From Schleiferiaceae bacterium (GTDB taxonomy: Bacteria > Bacteroidota > Bacteroidia > Flavobacteriales > Schleiferiaceae), in the NCBI GenBank assembly GCA_022424815.1, contig JAKMGS010000036.1, positions 1 to 14,324 of the forward strand: a DNA stretch of 14,324 bases. Direction: 5' to 3'. The position numbers and the translations under genes were made by a program. Under the pieces are notes generated by a model. The model ran no database searches. It had not been told where the DNA came from and saw nothing but the letters and a program-made list of their open reading frames with translations. Within the stretch, counting starts at the first letter, position 1. The number at the start of each line of letters is the position of its first letter. This document shows positions 6,624 to 14,324 of the stretch, in pieces.

Positions 6624-7403
6624 GTGAAAAACCAGACCTATTTCATTTCTGATGTGCACCTTGGCGCACCAAGTATTGACTTAAGCCAAGATCGCGAACG
6701 CCGCCTAGTCAGCTTCCTGCAGAGTATTGCAGAGCATTGTGAGCGGCTATTTATTGTTGGAGACTTATTTGATTATTGGTTTGAATATAAACACGTTGTG
6801 CCACGCGGTCACACGCGTTTATTAGGGCAACTTGCGCAGATGGTAGATGAAGGCATGGAGCTACATATTTTCGTTGGAAATCACGACTTATGGATGGGTA
6901 ATTATCTTGTCGAAGAACTGGGAGCGACCATTCACTACAAACCCTTGATTTGGGAAGTACCAGGAACATCTTTGAGATATTACATCGCTCATGGAGACGG
7001 TCTAGGACCAGGGGATCGACGATATAAAGCGATGAAGAAAATCTTCACCAACCCAATGGTATCCTGGGTTTTACAGCGCTTTCATCCGAACTTCGGGGTG
7101 GGGCTTGCAAGACGCATGTCTCGATCGTCTCGGAATAGTCAAGGTCCCGAAGAAAATGCGTTTAAAGGGAACCAAGAACGCCAATTAATTCATAGCCAAG
7201 CTCTTCTAGAAAAAGAGTGGTTCGATGCCTTTGTCTATGGTCATCGTCACCATGCAAAGGAACTGTTACTCAAAACTCAGGATAGTTTTAACGGAGCCAA
7301 CATTGAAAGTAAATATTATGTCCTTGGAGATTGGATTACACTAAACACATACGCAAAATGGGATGGAAAACGTTTAACATTGAACACTTATTCGCATCAA
7401 TGA
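6624..7403 (+). CDS. lpxH: UDP-2,3-diacylglucosamine diphosphatase (LpxH-like)
   Basis: 259-residue calcineurin-like metallophosphoesterase, expected to hydrolyse UDP-2,3-diacylglucosamine to lipid X and UMP at the inner membrane during lipid A synthesis. The di-metal site motifs are all visible: DVH (D10, H12), GDLFD (46-50), GNHD (85-88), AHGDG (122-126) and GHRHH (206-210). The YWFEY stretch after GDLFD is typical of LpxH proteins in this phylum, which are slightly longer than the approximately 240-residue E. coli enzyme. The start is GTG at 6624, since the first catalytic motif begins nine codons later. It is divergent from mntR and overlaps the following small gene by 4 nt. Confidence 0.9.
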   Translation: MKNQTYFISDVHLGAPSIDLSQDRERRLVSFLQSIAEHCERLFIVGDLFDYWFEYKHVVPRGHTRLLGQLAQMVDEGMELHIFVGNHDLWMGNYLVEELGATIHYKPLIWEVPGTSLRYYIAHGDGLGPGDRRYKAMKKIFTNPMVSWVLQRFHPNFGVGLARRMSRSSRNSQGPEENAFKGNQERQLIHSQALLEKEWFDAFVYGHRHHAKELLLKTQDSFNGANIESKYYVLGDWITLNTYAKWDGKRLTLNTYSHQ

Positions 7404-7897
7404 ATAAAGTCGCATTAGCCATCGCCCTTACCCTGTCAGTAATGGCCTCTGCACAAGATTACAAAGGACAGTACGGCATTGGTCTCGCCCTTGGTGAACC
7501 CAGTGGTTTCAGCATCAAAAAGTTCAACAATAACAGCGAAGCTTTTCAATATACTTTGGGCTACAGCATCATTGAGGGTCGCGAAGGCATCAACATTGGA
7601 GCGGATTTCTTGCTGCACAATTATGATTTTATTACCGCTGAAAAAGGGAAGATTCCCTTTTACTATGGGGCTGGTATTCATCTAAAGAGCTACAATAACG
7701 CTGGAAACCAAATCTATGCAAGAGTGCCGCTCGGCCTAGCTTATGAAGTAAAAGACTTACCTCTGGATGTTTTCTTCGAGTTTGCACCTGGTATTGCTGT
7801 AATACCAGAGCCTTCGTTAGTCACAAATTTTGCCATCGGGGGCCGATTCTATTTTGATCCCAACAAAGCCCGACGCGCCTTAGAGGGGCGCATTTAA
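7400..7897 (+). CDS. Small secreted protein, predicted outer-membrane beta-barrel
   Basis: 165 residues beginning MNKVALAIALTLSVMASAQ, a signal peptide cleaved near residue 18-19. The mature part is rich in Gly, aromatic residues and short amphipathic strands (for example GIGLALGEPSGFSIKKF, FYYGAGIHLK, FAIGGRFYFDP), as in small eight-stranded barrels. I recognise no specific family and no enzyme motif. The ATG at 7400 forms an ATGA overlap with the lpxH stop and places the signal peptide exactly at the N-terminus; the in-frame ATG at 7331 lies within lpxH and would precede it with a non-signal sequence. Co-transcription with lpxH suggests an envelope role, but that is inference. A strong terminator follows 18 nt after the stop. 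Confidence 0.82.
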   Translation: MNKVALAIALTLSVMASAQDYKGQYGIGLALGEPSGFSIKKFNNNSEAFQYTLGYSIIEGREGINIGADFLLHNYDFITAEKGKIPFYYGAGIHLKSYNNAGNQIYARVPLGLAYEVKDLPLDVFFEFAPGIAVIPEPSLVTNFAIGGRFYFDPNKARRALEGRI

Positions 7898-7915
7898 GGC
7901 CGGAAGATTGGATAT

Positions 7916-7950
7916 AAAAAACCCCGGGCGCTGCGCGCCCGGGGTTTTTT
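7916..7950. terminator. Strong bidirectional intrinsic terminator
   Basis: A perfect 16-bp stem: six A, CCCC, GGG and CGC pair with GCG, CCC, GGGG and six T around a 3-nt loop (TGC, 7932-7934). The A and T runs give a U tract in either direction. It lies between the small barrel gene (ends 7897, plus) and the sod gene (ends 7968, minus), so it can end both converging transcripts. Confidence 0.93.
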
Positions 7951-7967
7951 GTGGCCTGTGCCAAAAA

Positions 7968-8570
7968 TTATTTCGCAGCCGCGAAGTTCTTCGCTACCGC
8001 TTCCCAATTCACTACGTTCCAAAACGCCGAGATGTAATCTGGACGACGGTTTTGGTAGTTCAAGTAGTACGCGTGCTCCCACACGTCCAATCCCATAATA
8101 GGGTATCCGCCACAGCCTACGCCTGGCATCAGTGGGTTGTCTTGATTCGCAGAAGAGCAGATCTCTAGGGTGCCGTTGTTCACACACAACCACGCCCAAC
8201 CTGATCCGAAACGGGTGGCTGCAGCCTTGGCAAATTGCTCTTTCATCGCATCCAATGATCCAAAAGAAGCATCGATTTCTGCGGCCAATTCTCCTGTCGG
8301 TGCGCCACCGCCATTAGTACCCATCACTTCCCAGAACATGCAGTGGTTGAAATATCCCCCGCCGTTGTTGCGCACTGCAGGTACATCAGAATGCTCCGCG
8401 CAAATCGCTTCAATGCTCTTGCCTTCCATCTCCGTACCGGCGATGGCTGCGTTCAAATTGTTGGTATATCCTTGGTGGTGCTTAGAGTGGTGAATCTCCA
8501 TGGTGCGCGCGTCGATGTGCGGCTCCAATGCATCGTATGCATAGCTCAATTGTGGTAATTCAAAAGCCAT
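7968..8570 (-). CDS. sodA: Superoxide dismutase, Fe/Mn family, Mn-type signature
   Basis: 200-residue cytoplasmic enzyme that converts superoxide to oxygen and hydrogen peroxide. The N-terminal helical hairpin domain has IHHSKHHQGY and the C-terminal alpha/beta domain has GLDVWEHAYYLNY. Metal ligands are H27, H76 (FNH), D162 and H166. The active-site glutamine is in NQDNP (Q143), the position used by Mn enzymes, rather than in the earlier helix as in Fe enzymes, so Mn or cambialistic use is most likely. The residue before FNH is Tyr (GGGYFNH), where E. coli SodA has GGHANH. There is no signal peptide. It is a single gene with its own leader, converging on the lpxH pair. Confidence 0.95.
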   Translation of the reverse strand: MAFELPQLSYAYDALEPHIDARTMEIHHSKHHQGYTNNLNAAIAGTEMEGKSIEAICAEHSDVPAVRNNGGGYFNHCMFWEVMGTNGGGAPTGELAAEIDASFGSLDAMKEQFAKAAATRFGSGWAWLCVNNGTLEICSSANQDNPLMPGVGCGGYPIMGLDVWEHAYYLNYQNRRPDYISAFWNVVNWEAVAKNFAAAK

Positions 8571-8600
8571 AAGTATTGAGGTTTTGTTGATATTGTGGTA

Positions 8601-8608
8601 TAAAGGTA
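8601..8608 (-). promoter_or_regulatory. Possible -7 element of the sod promoter
   Basis: On the minus strand TACCTTTA resembles the Bacteroidota -7 box (TAnnTTTG) and lies 30 nt upstream of the sod ATG. The nearest TTTG is only 14 nt further upstream (8626-8623), shorter than usual, so the call is weak. Confidence 0.3.
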
Positions 8609-8664
8609 AGGCAAAATTGGCCCAAAGGTTTTAACTTCCCTTTATTCCCGTATTACCGAAATCT

Positions 8665-11600
8665 ATGAGCACTCCAACGACTTCCAACCCTTTAGCCGCC
8701 GGCTCGGACTTCATTGTCCTCAACGCCTCCGCGGGTTCGGGCAAGACCTATTCTTTGGTGCAACACATCTTGCTCAACGCCCTTCGCCCGGCACAACTTC
8801 CTGAGGCCTACCAAAAAATCTTGGCCATCACCTTCACCAACAATGCGGCGGACGAAATGAAGGCGAGGTTATTGAACCAATTACTTGAGTTCACCGCCCT
8901 GGAAAAACCTTCAGAAAGCGACTTTTTCAAGCCCATTTGGGAAGAGCTGAAGATCAGCCCCGCCGAATTGCAACAGCGCGCCAAAGCAGCGGCGAACCAC
9001 ATGTTGCACAACTACAGCACGCTGCAGGTAGGGACCATTGATCAGTTTACCCATCGCCTGGTGCGCACCTTCACGCGCGACCTACATCTCACGGATAATT
9101 TTGACATCCGGTTGGATTTGGAGGCGATGGTGGCCGAAGCCCTTGACCTACTCTACAGCACCCTAGGCGACCAACCTGAGTTGCGCGATTCCTTGGTCGA
9201 TTTGATCCAGGAGCGCATGAATAGGGACAAGAGCCACAACCCGGACCGCACCCTTAGAAAGGAGGGACTGAAGAGCTTTGACGAAACCACCTTACAAGAG
9301 GTGAAAAACCTGCCCACACCTGAGCGCATGCTCGAGATCTCTAAGAGTTTGGACGCGGAGATAGGGCGCATTGTCGAGGAAGGAAGGAATTGGTCCCAAA
9401 AATGTGTCGAATTCCTACGGAGTAACGGCCTTGACCTCACGGATTTCACCTACAAAGACCAAATTCATAAGCACTTTCTTACCTTCTGGCACAACCTGCG
9501 TCGCAACGACCTTGAAGCCGGCTCACAGGCCCTTACCTCGAGGTTGAAAAAAGGCCCCGTCGATGAGTGGGCCGCCTTACGCGATACCATGGGAGAATGG
9601 CAGGCGAAGCACCAGCGCAAGTTGCTGATGTTGAAACAGGCGACGGCGAAGCTACAGCAATTGGCCGCCACACGTGCCCTGCTCGACCAGCTATCAGCCT
9701 TACAAGAAGCACAAAACACCATGCCGCTGGGCGCCTTCAACAAGCTCATTTCCGACGAGCTCCAAAAGGAACCTACGGCTTTTATCTATGCCAGATTAGG
9801 CGAGCGGTTCTGGCATTTCTACATCGACGAATTCCAGGATACCTCCAACATGCAGTTCAACAACCTGCATCCGTTGATCGAGCACACCCTGACCAAGGAC
9901 GAGCGCAAAAACAGCGCGCTCATTGTGGGGGACGCCAAACAAAGTATTTACCGCTGGCGCGGCGGTCGCGCCGAGCAGTTCATGTCGCTCGTGGACGGCA
10001 GCAACCCGCTCAATAGATTCAACACCGATCCCGCCGCGCCCGAAATGTACAGCCGGGAAACGGTGCAGCTCGACCGCAACTTTAGGACCTATCCCACCAT
10101 CGTGGAATTCAACAACGCCTTCTTCCCTAAACTGGCGAACTCACTAACCCAGGAGGCACACCAGCGTGTATATGCCGAAGACCAAGTAGGCCAAAAGCCG
10201 CAGGTCGGAGACCCTGGAGAAGGAGAGGTGCGCGTAAATTTCCTGCACTTGCCGGAAGGCGAAAAGCACAGCGCGGCTAAGCACGCTGAAAATGTCTTTG
10301 AACACACGTTGACCCGAATCAAAGAGCTGCGGGATCGCGGGCATGCCCTCAGCGATATCGCCCTTCTTGTTCGCAGCAATAAGAATGCGAAGTTGTTGGC
10401 CAATTTCCTTGTACAACACAACATTCCCGTGCTCTCCGCAGATAGTCTTGTGGTAGGTGCATCATTCGAAAGCAAAATCCTGCTCGCGGCGGCTAAATTG
10501 CACCTGAACGCCGGGGATAGGGAATCTCTTTTTGAGTTGGCCTTCGCCCTAACGAAATTGGGCAAAGGACCCGCTGAACTCGAAGCCTTCACCTTCCAGA
10601 AGAATTGTGTCGATGGTGGGCTCGCCTATTTGCAAGGGGTGTTCCCTGGGGCCAAGAAAATTAAGTTTGCACAACAGAGCCTGTATCAATTTGGTACCCA
10701 AATTTTCCAAACCTTCGGGCTCCTGAGCAGCTCCAATGCCATGGTCGACGCCTCGCTCGATCTGTTGTTCAGGTTCCAAAGTATGGGGGGTGCCCTATCG
10801 GATTTGCCGGGTTGGTGGGACGTCGAAAGCAAGAAGCGCAACGTGAGCGCCGGAGAGGATTTGGCCGCCGTACAGATCATGACCATACACAAGAGCAAGG
10901 GGCTCGAGTTTGAACACGTGATCGTGCCCTTTGGCATTGATGATAAGAATAGAGATGCGGAATATTGGGTGCCGTTCGACTTGCACGACGAGCTGCAACG
11001 CATTCCCATCACCAAATCTGAAAAAACCGAAAAGCTCTTCCCCGAGGAGCAGCTCAGCGCGATTAAGAACGAGGAAACCTTCGATTGGATCAACCTCATC
11101 TATGTGACCCTCACCCGACCGGTTCGCGGGCTCCACATCTTCGCCGATGGCGAGAAGCCCGATGCTTTTGCAAAAGCGTTGAGGGAGCATTTCGAATTGG
11201 GCGAGGGACAACACACTATCTCTGTAGGAACGCCGGTGCCGCCGGTACAAGAGGAGGCGACCAAAAAGACCGCTGTTCCAAAGTTCAACAGCGATGGTGT
11301 TCAGGCGCGAATGAGCAACCTCCTGTTGGCCGATACCGCCCCGGAACATTGGTTCGAGGACAAGGCAGATCCGCGGCAATGGGGGTCCGCATTGCACCGT
11401 GTGCTGCAGTATTCTAAGGCGCAGCAGGATCAGGCGCTGGAGCGATTGTATCGGAGCGGTAAGTTCTCAGAGGCCCTTCATGCGGAGGCAGAAGCGATGT
11501 TGCGAAGTATGGAGGATAGAAAAGAATTGGGCCCAATTCAACAAAGCTCCACCATCGTTTATGTCGAACGAACCGTTGCCAATAAAGCCAAAGTTCTTCG

Positions 11601-11754
11601 TCCAGACCTCATCATGTCCACCGAATCAGAGGTGCGCATTGTCGACTATAAGACCGGGCAGGAAAAACCAGCGCACCAGAAACAAGTGGAGGAATATGCC
11701 GAAGCGCTTGGCAACGTTTTTGAACAAATAGAGAAATCTGTGATTTATATTTAA
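8665..11754 (+). CDS. addA: AddA/RecB-like UvrD-family helicase with C-terminal nuclease
   Basis: 1029-residue protein expected to unwind and degrade double-strand DNA ends for RecA-dependent repair. Superfamily 1A helicase motifs: Walker A ASAGSGKT (21-28), Ia FTNNAADEM (57-65), Ic GTIDQFTHR (123-131), Walker B DEFQD (388-392), III GDAKQSIYRWRGG (422-434), IV LDRNFR (469-474), V TIHKSKGLEF (740-749) and VI LIYVTLTRP (811-819; most relatives read YVALTRA). The C-terminal RecB-type nuclease is intact by motif: GSALH with H911, D981 (RPD), D994 and K996 (VDYKTG). It is shorter than B. subtilis AddA (about 1230) but of a size I recall for Bacteroidota homologues. The AddB partner is not in the window. 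The next gene begins 1 nt after its stop. Confidence 0.92.
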   Translation: MSTPTTSNPLAAGSDFIVLNASAGSGKTYSLVQHILLNALRPAQLPEAYQKILAITFTNNAADEMKARLLNQLLEFTALEKPSESDFFKPIWEELKISPAELQQRAKAAANHMLHNYSTLQVGTIDQFTHRLVRTFTRDLHLTDNFDIRLDLEAMVAEALDLLYSTLGDQPELRDSLVDLIQERMNRDKSHNPDRTLRKEGLKSFDETTLQEVKNLPTPERMLEISKSLDAEIGRIVEEGRNWSQKCVEFLRSNGLDLTDFTYKDQIHKHFLTFWHNLRRNDLEAGSQALTSRLKKGPVDEWAALRDTMGEWQAKHQRKLLMLKQATAKLQQLAATRALLDQLSALQEAQNTMPLGAFNKLISDELQKEPTAFIYARLGERFWHFYIDEFQDTSNMQFNNLHPLIEHTLTKDERKNSALIVGDAKQSIYRWRGGRAEQFMSLVDGSNPLNRFNTDPAAPEMYSRETVQLDRNFRTYPTIVEFNNAFFPKLANSLTQEAHQRVYAEDQVGQKPQVGDPGEGEVRVNFLHLPEGEKHSAAKHAENVFEHTLTRIKELRDRGHALSDIALLVRSNKNAKLLANFLVQHNIPVLSADSLVVGASFESKILLAAAKLHLNAGDRESLFELAFALTKLGKGPAELEAFTFQKNCVDGGLAYLQGVFPGAKKIKFAQQSLYQFGTQIFQTFGLLSSSNAMVDASLDLLFRFQSMGGALSDLPGWWDVESKKRNVSAGEDLAAVQIMTIHKSKGLEFEHVIVPFGIDDKNRDAEYWVPFDLHDELQRIPITKSEKTEKLFPEEQLSAIKNEETFDWINLIYVTLTRPVRGLHIFADGEKPDAFAKALREHFELGEGQHTISVGTPVPPVQEEATKKTAVPKFNSDGVQARMSNLLLADTAPEHWFEDKADPRQWGSALHRVLQYSKAQQDQALERLYRSGKFSEALHAEAEAMLRSMEDRKELGPIQQSSTIVYVERTVANKAKVLRPDLIMSTESEVRIVDYKTGQEKPAHQKQVEEYAEALGNVFEQIEKSVIYI

Positions 11755-11755
11755 T

Positions 11756-12139
11756 ATGAAAGCTTCAAGATTTGCATATTTATTATGGGGAATGATCATC
11801 CTTACTTCCATGGGCCTCACCAACTGTCGTTATGATAACTATAATGATTCATATGGCAACGTCAATGCTTGCGACACCTCAGCCGTAACGTTTAGCCAAG
11901 ACATCAAAATGATCATCGGTCAAAACTGTGAAGGCTGTCATAACGGAGCATCTACCAGCGGAGGCCTTAATCTGGCCGGCTACCAGAATATCTCAGCTTC
12001 TGCCTTGTCCGGAGGCATCATGGACCGTGTAACACGCAGCGCTGGGGACCCGCTCCTCATGCCGCCAGGACAGGCCCTCTCAGATTGTGATCAAAGTAAA
12101 TTACGCACCTGGATGAATGAAGGCGCACCTAATAATTAA
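11756..12139 (+). CDS. Small c-type cytochrome lipoprotein
   Basis: 127 residues. A signal peptide ends in LTNC with the lipid-attachment cysteine at residue 24; Asn just before the cysteine is unusual for a lipobox. One haem-binding motif, CEGCH (58-62), follows DIKMIIGQN, with the probable axial methionine at M102 in LMPPG. C39 (NACDTS) and C111 (SDCDQS) flank the haem region symmetrically and could form a disulfide. The layout matches a Bacteroidota cytochrome family ending in W-x-x-x-GAPNN. It is expected to be an outer periplasmic electron carrier anchored by lipid. It starts 1 nt after addA and lies 4 nt before the YceI-like gene. Confidence 0.88.
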   Translation: MKASRFAYLLWGMIILTSMGLTNCRYDNYNDSYGNVNACDTSAVTFSQDIKMIIGQNCEGCHNGASTSGGLNLAGYQNISASALSGGIMDRVTRSAGDPLLMPPGQALSDCDQSKLRTWMNEGAPNN

Positions 12140-12143
12140 TGCC

Positions 12144-12647
12144 ATGAAAAAAGTTCTTTTACTTGCCTTTTTTGCCCTTGCACAGCAGGGTATTGCACAA
12201 CAATATTTGACCCGTGAAGCCACCTTGAGCTTTGATGCCGGTTCACCTCTTGAAGATATCTACGCGGTTTCGGAAAGCGCTTCGGCGGTATACGATGCTG
12301 CCAGCGGAACACTCGGGGTACAGGTATTGATGACCTCATTCCAATTCAAGCGCGCCCTCATGCAAGAACACTTTAACGAGAATTACGTAGAAAGCGAAAA
12401 GTTCCCTAAAGCCCAGTTTACTGGTGCCTACGAAGGCGGACAAGCCATAGGTCAGCTCACCATCCACGGACAAACCAAGGACATCGCTGTGCCCTGTGAA
12501 CTTCTTGAAGCCGACGGCGGGCTCCTGTTGCAGGCAGAATTCCCAGTGACCATTGAAGATTTCGGGGTAAGCATTCCCGGTGCGGTATCGGATAAAATAG
12601 CCGATAACGCCAAGGTCACCGTACGTGCCACTTTAAAAAAGCGCTAG
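12144..12647 (+). CDS. YceI-like secreted lipocalin-fold protein
   Basis: 167 residues with a signal peptide (MKKVLLLAFFALAQQGIA, then QQ). The mature domain shows the YceI pattern: an early beta strand with ATLSFDAGSP, a central FQFKRALMQEHFNENY and KFPKAQFTG, then GQLTIHGQTKDIAVP and a final strand region ending in VTVRATLKK. YceI proteins form a lipocalin-like barrel that in some cases binds isoprenoid quinone-type lipids; ligand binding cannot be judged here. The ATG at 12144 was chosen over 12117 because the signal peptide begins there and 12117 lies within the cytochrome gene. It sits between the cytochrome and the DUF5777-like gene, 4 nt and 1 nt away, suggesting a shared electron-transfer or envelope role. 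Confidence 0.88.
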   Translation: MKKVLLLAFFALAQQGIAQQYLTREATLSFDAGSPLEDIYAVSESASAVYDAASGTLGVQVLMTSFQFKRALMQEHFNENYVESEKFPKAQFTGAYEGGQAIGQLTIHGQTKDIAVPCELLEADGGLLLQAEFPVTIEDFGVSIPGAVSDKIADNAKVTVRATLKKR

Positions 12648-12648
12648 T

Positions 12649-13524
12649 ATGAAGTGGGGCTCCATTCTTTTAGGAACACTGCTCAGCGTTACTGTTTTAG
12701 GACAAGAAGATGATTTGTTTGCGCTCATGGACATTCCCGAGACAACGCAAATTACCTATGCCACCTTTAAAGGCACCAAAATCATCAATGCCCAATCGAA
12801 TGAGACACCTGGAGAAGGTGTGCTACAATACGTCATTTCACATCGTTTTGGCAGTTTCTCCAACGATTACTTCTACAATTTCCTTGGACTAGACATTGCT
12901 CAAATTCGCATGCAACTTGATTACGGGATTACCGATCGGCTCAATGTAGGTATTGGTCGGTCCTCTTACCTCAAGGCGGCCGATGGCTTTGCGAAGTATC
13001 GATTATTGCGTCAAAAAAGCGGGGCAGAATCCTTCCCTTTTAGCCTAACCTTATACTCTAGCGTATTTTACCGCGGTGCTCGATATACAGACGGGGTTGA
13101 CCACTATTTAAGTGATCGCCTCTCCTACCATAACCAAGCTATTTTCGCCCGTAAGTTTGGCGATAAGCTCAGTCTACTGGCAGCTCCTAGCGCTGTTCAC
13201 TGGAATTTGGTTCCGGGTTCTTCAGACCCCAATACCACTTTTCATCTTCAAATGGGCGGTCGCTACAAACTCACCAACAGGTTAGCACTCACTGGAGAGA
13301 TATGCCCGGGCTCTAATCAGGAATATAGTGACGGATCAAGATTTTATACACCCTTCGCTGTAGGCGTCGATTTAGAAACTGGTGGACATGTATTTCAGTT
13401 CCACCTCAGCAATACAAATGCGATGAGTGATCCTTTATGGATGGCTCAAAATCCCTATAACCCTTGGGATGGATCTCTATTTTTAGGGTTTAATATTTCG
13501 CGAGTATTTACAGTAAGAGACTGA
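12649..13524 (+). CDS. DUF5777-like predicted outer-membrane beta-barrel
   Basis: 291 residues with a signal peptide (MKWGSILLGTLLSVTVLGQ). The hallmark segments are ATFKGTKIINAQSNET, LQYVISHRFG, FLGLDIAQIRMQLDYGITDRLNVGIGRSS and DGFAKYRLLRQ. They match the DUF5777 family as I remember it, a Bacteroidota group of predicted outer-membrane barrels of unknown function. Strand-like repeats continue to the end. It is the last gene of the addA-cytochrome-YceI run, starting 1 nt after the YceI stop, with a hairpin 15 nt after its own stop. The repeated association of this barrel with a small cytochrome and YceI in the phylum is recalled rather than checked. Confidence 0.85.
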   Translation: MKWGSILLGTLLSVTVLGQEDDLFALMDIPETTQITYATFKGTKIINAQSNETPGEGVLQYVISHRFGSFSNDYFYNFLGLDIAQIRMQLDYGITDRLNVGIGRSSYLKAADGFAKYRLLRQKSGAESFPFSLTLYSSVFYRGARYTDGVDHYLSDRLSYHNQAIFARKFGDKLSLLAAPSAVHWNLVPGSSDPNTTFHLQMGGRYKLTNRLALTGEICPGSNQEYSDGSRFYTPFAVGVDLETGGHVFQFHLSNTNAMSDPLWMAQNPYNPWDGSLFLGFNISRVFTVRD

Positions 13525-13539
13525 ATTTAAGGCATAAAA

Positions 13540-13565
13540 AAAGCCCCGTCCGAAAACAGGGCTTT
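13540..13565. terminator. Hairpin terminator between converging genes
   Basis: AAAGCCC (13540-13546) pairs with GGGCTTT (13559-13565), extended inside by GT/AC after a C-A mismatch, with a CCGAAA loop. The seven-A run at 13536-13542 would give a long U tract on the minus-strand transcript, so it fits best as a minus-strand terminator. It can also end the plus-strand barrel gene, although only three T follow on that side. Confidence 0.7.
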
Positions 13566-13611
13566 ACCAAACCAATAAACCTAAGCTACTCTTAAGTTAT
13601 TCAAATATAGT

Positions 13612-13657
13612 CATTGTAATTGGCACATTATCTTAAAGAAGCTTTAAAATTACAATG
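13612..13657. repeat. Nested inverted repeat in the AT-rich spacer
   Basis: Outer arms CATTGTAATT (13612-13621) and AATTACAATG (13648-13657) are perfect 10-bp complements. The inner arms TTAAAG (13633-13638) and CTTTAA (13642-13647) abut the right outer arm. Together they give one long hairpin with an 11-nt one-sided bulge and an AAG loop. No gene was found in the surrounding spacer (13525-13773). Function unknown; it could be an RNA structure, a processing site or a relic of a small mobile repeat. Confidence 0.5.
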
Positions 13658-13773
13658 CGCGTAATATTTGTCTCAAACGAGATAGCTGAACAATGTATGA
13701 CTCTTCGGTCTTTCTGGGAATTTGTTAAGTCCTCTTGAAATAGCCAAAAAACTATATAAGTGTACTTTTTACA

Positions 13774-14324
13774 CTAAAGCTGGTCCAGAAGGTAGAACAG
13801 GGCTGCAATACTGGCCGATCCCATCTCCAAACTACGGGGGTGTATGGCATCAATTCTGTCTCGCGCGCTGTGGTGAAAATCAAAATAACGCTGGCTGTCC
13901 GGACGGAATCCTACGAAGAAATCATCATGGCCGCGCAACGGAGATAAATCGGCCCCTCCGCCCCCTTTGGCAAATTCATGCAACCCGTAAGGCGCGAAAT
14001 ACGGCTTCAAGGCCTGAACCTGAGCAACGCGATCATCATCTGCGCCCACCCCAAAACCGCGAGGCACACCGGCTCCACCGTCACTTTCCAACGCCACCCA
14101 ATGGTGCACGTTATTCATTCGGGCCCAATTCGCATATTCCTTCGCGCCGTCCAAACCGAACTCTTCGTTCGCCCACAACACCACGCGAATGGTTCTGTGA
14201 TGCTCATACCCGACCTGCTTCAATAGGTTCGGCACTTGCATCGCATGCGCACATCCCGCGCCATCGTCCTGCGCCCCTTGGCCTAAATCCCAAGAGTCAA
14301 TGTGACCGCCCACCAACATAATTT
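13774..14324 (-). CDS. M28-family zinc metallopeptidase, C-terminal part
   Basis: The visible 183 codons are the C-terminal catalytic part of an M28 (aminopeptidase/carboxypeptidase Q-like) peptidase; the frame stays open through the right edge, so the N-terminus is outside. The co-catalytic zinc site is complete: His in GGHIDSWD, bridging Asp in QDDGAG, the general-base Glu pair in NEEFG, Asp in LESDGG and His in DFHHSARD. These enzymes remove single residues from peptides and are usually exported; a signal peptide cannot be checked here. A 6-bp hairpin (13759-13775) overlaps the TAG stop and is followed on the minus strand by a short U run, a weak possible terminator. It converges on the DUF5777-like gene. 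Confidence 0.92.
   Translation of the reverse strand, partial: IMLVGGHIDSWDLGQGAQDDGAGCAHAMQVPNLLKQVGYEHHRTIRVVLWANEEFGLDGAKEYANWARMNNVHHWVALESDGGAGVPRGFGVGADDDRVAQVQALKPYFAPYGLHEFAKGGGGADLSPLRGHDDFFVGFRPDSQRYFDFHHSARDRIDAIHPRSLEMGSASIAALFYLLDQL

Noticed and set aside
11719..11753. Internal promoter before the cytochrome gene (TTTTTG and TATATTTA)
   Set aside because: The -7-like box ends 2 nt from the ATG and spacing is 23 nt, so transcription would begin inside the gene.
8665..13524. Defence island built around the helicase-nuclease
   Set aside because: The helicase has the ordinary AddA motif set and its neighbours are exported envelope proteins, with no known defence partner in the window.
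13722..14321. Open 199-codon plus-strand frame opposite the M28 peptidase
   Set aside because: The translation is rich in Arg/Pro/His with no family pattern, while the opposite strand encodes a clear zinc peptidase with all ligands.

Overview
The window looks like chromosomal DNA of a Bacteroidota bacterium, probably of flavobacterial type. The evidence is a Bacteroidota promoter (TTTG, 18 nt, TAnnTTTG) in front of lpxH, a lack of strong Shine-Dalgarno sites, and several families typical of that phylum: a cytochrome/YceI/DUF5777-like trio, 'TDRPD' outer-membrane barrels and a short AddA. No tRNA, rRNA, CRISPR array, insertion sequence or phage gene was seen.

Left part (1-6530, all minus strand). 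Read in transcription order this is one very tight run of genes: a DtxR/MntR-type regulator, a TroA-like metal-binding lipoprotein, an ABC ATPase, an ABC permease fused to a second DtxR-like domain, a predicted outer-membrane beta-barrel, a second permease, an ElaA-type acetyltransferase, and a type II sulfide:quinone oxidoreductase that is frameshifted and runs off the left edge. The first seven genes overlap or lie within 3 nt of each other; sqr follows after 40 nt. The metal is most likely Mn or Fe(II). The beta-barrel between the two permeases is a candidate outer-membrane entry route for the same metal. A DtxR-box-like inverted repeat lies just upstream of the regulator gene.

Middle part (6531-8664). 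A 93-bp divergent intergenic region separates the metal operon from lpxH (lipid A synthesis), which overlaps a small secreted barrel-like gene by 4 nt. A 16-bp perfect GC-rich hairpin then serves both that pair and the converging Mn-type superoxide dismutase gene.

Right part (8665-13524, plus strand). A 1029-residue AddA/RecB-like helicase-nuclease is followed at 1-4 nt spacings by a c-type cytochrome lipoprotein, a YceI-like secreted protein and a DUF5777-like barrel. A hairpin ends this run. An AT-rich spacer holding a nested inverted repeat follows, and a converging M28-family zinc peptidase gene is cut by the right edge.

The most notable points are the two-sensor metal operon (one free, one fused to the permease), the barrel inside it, and the broken sqr reading frame.
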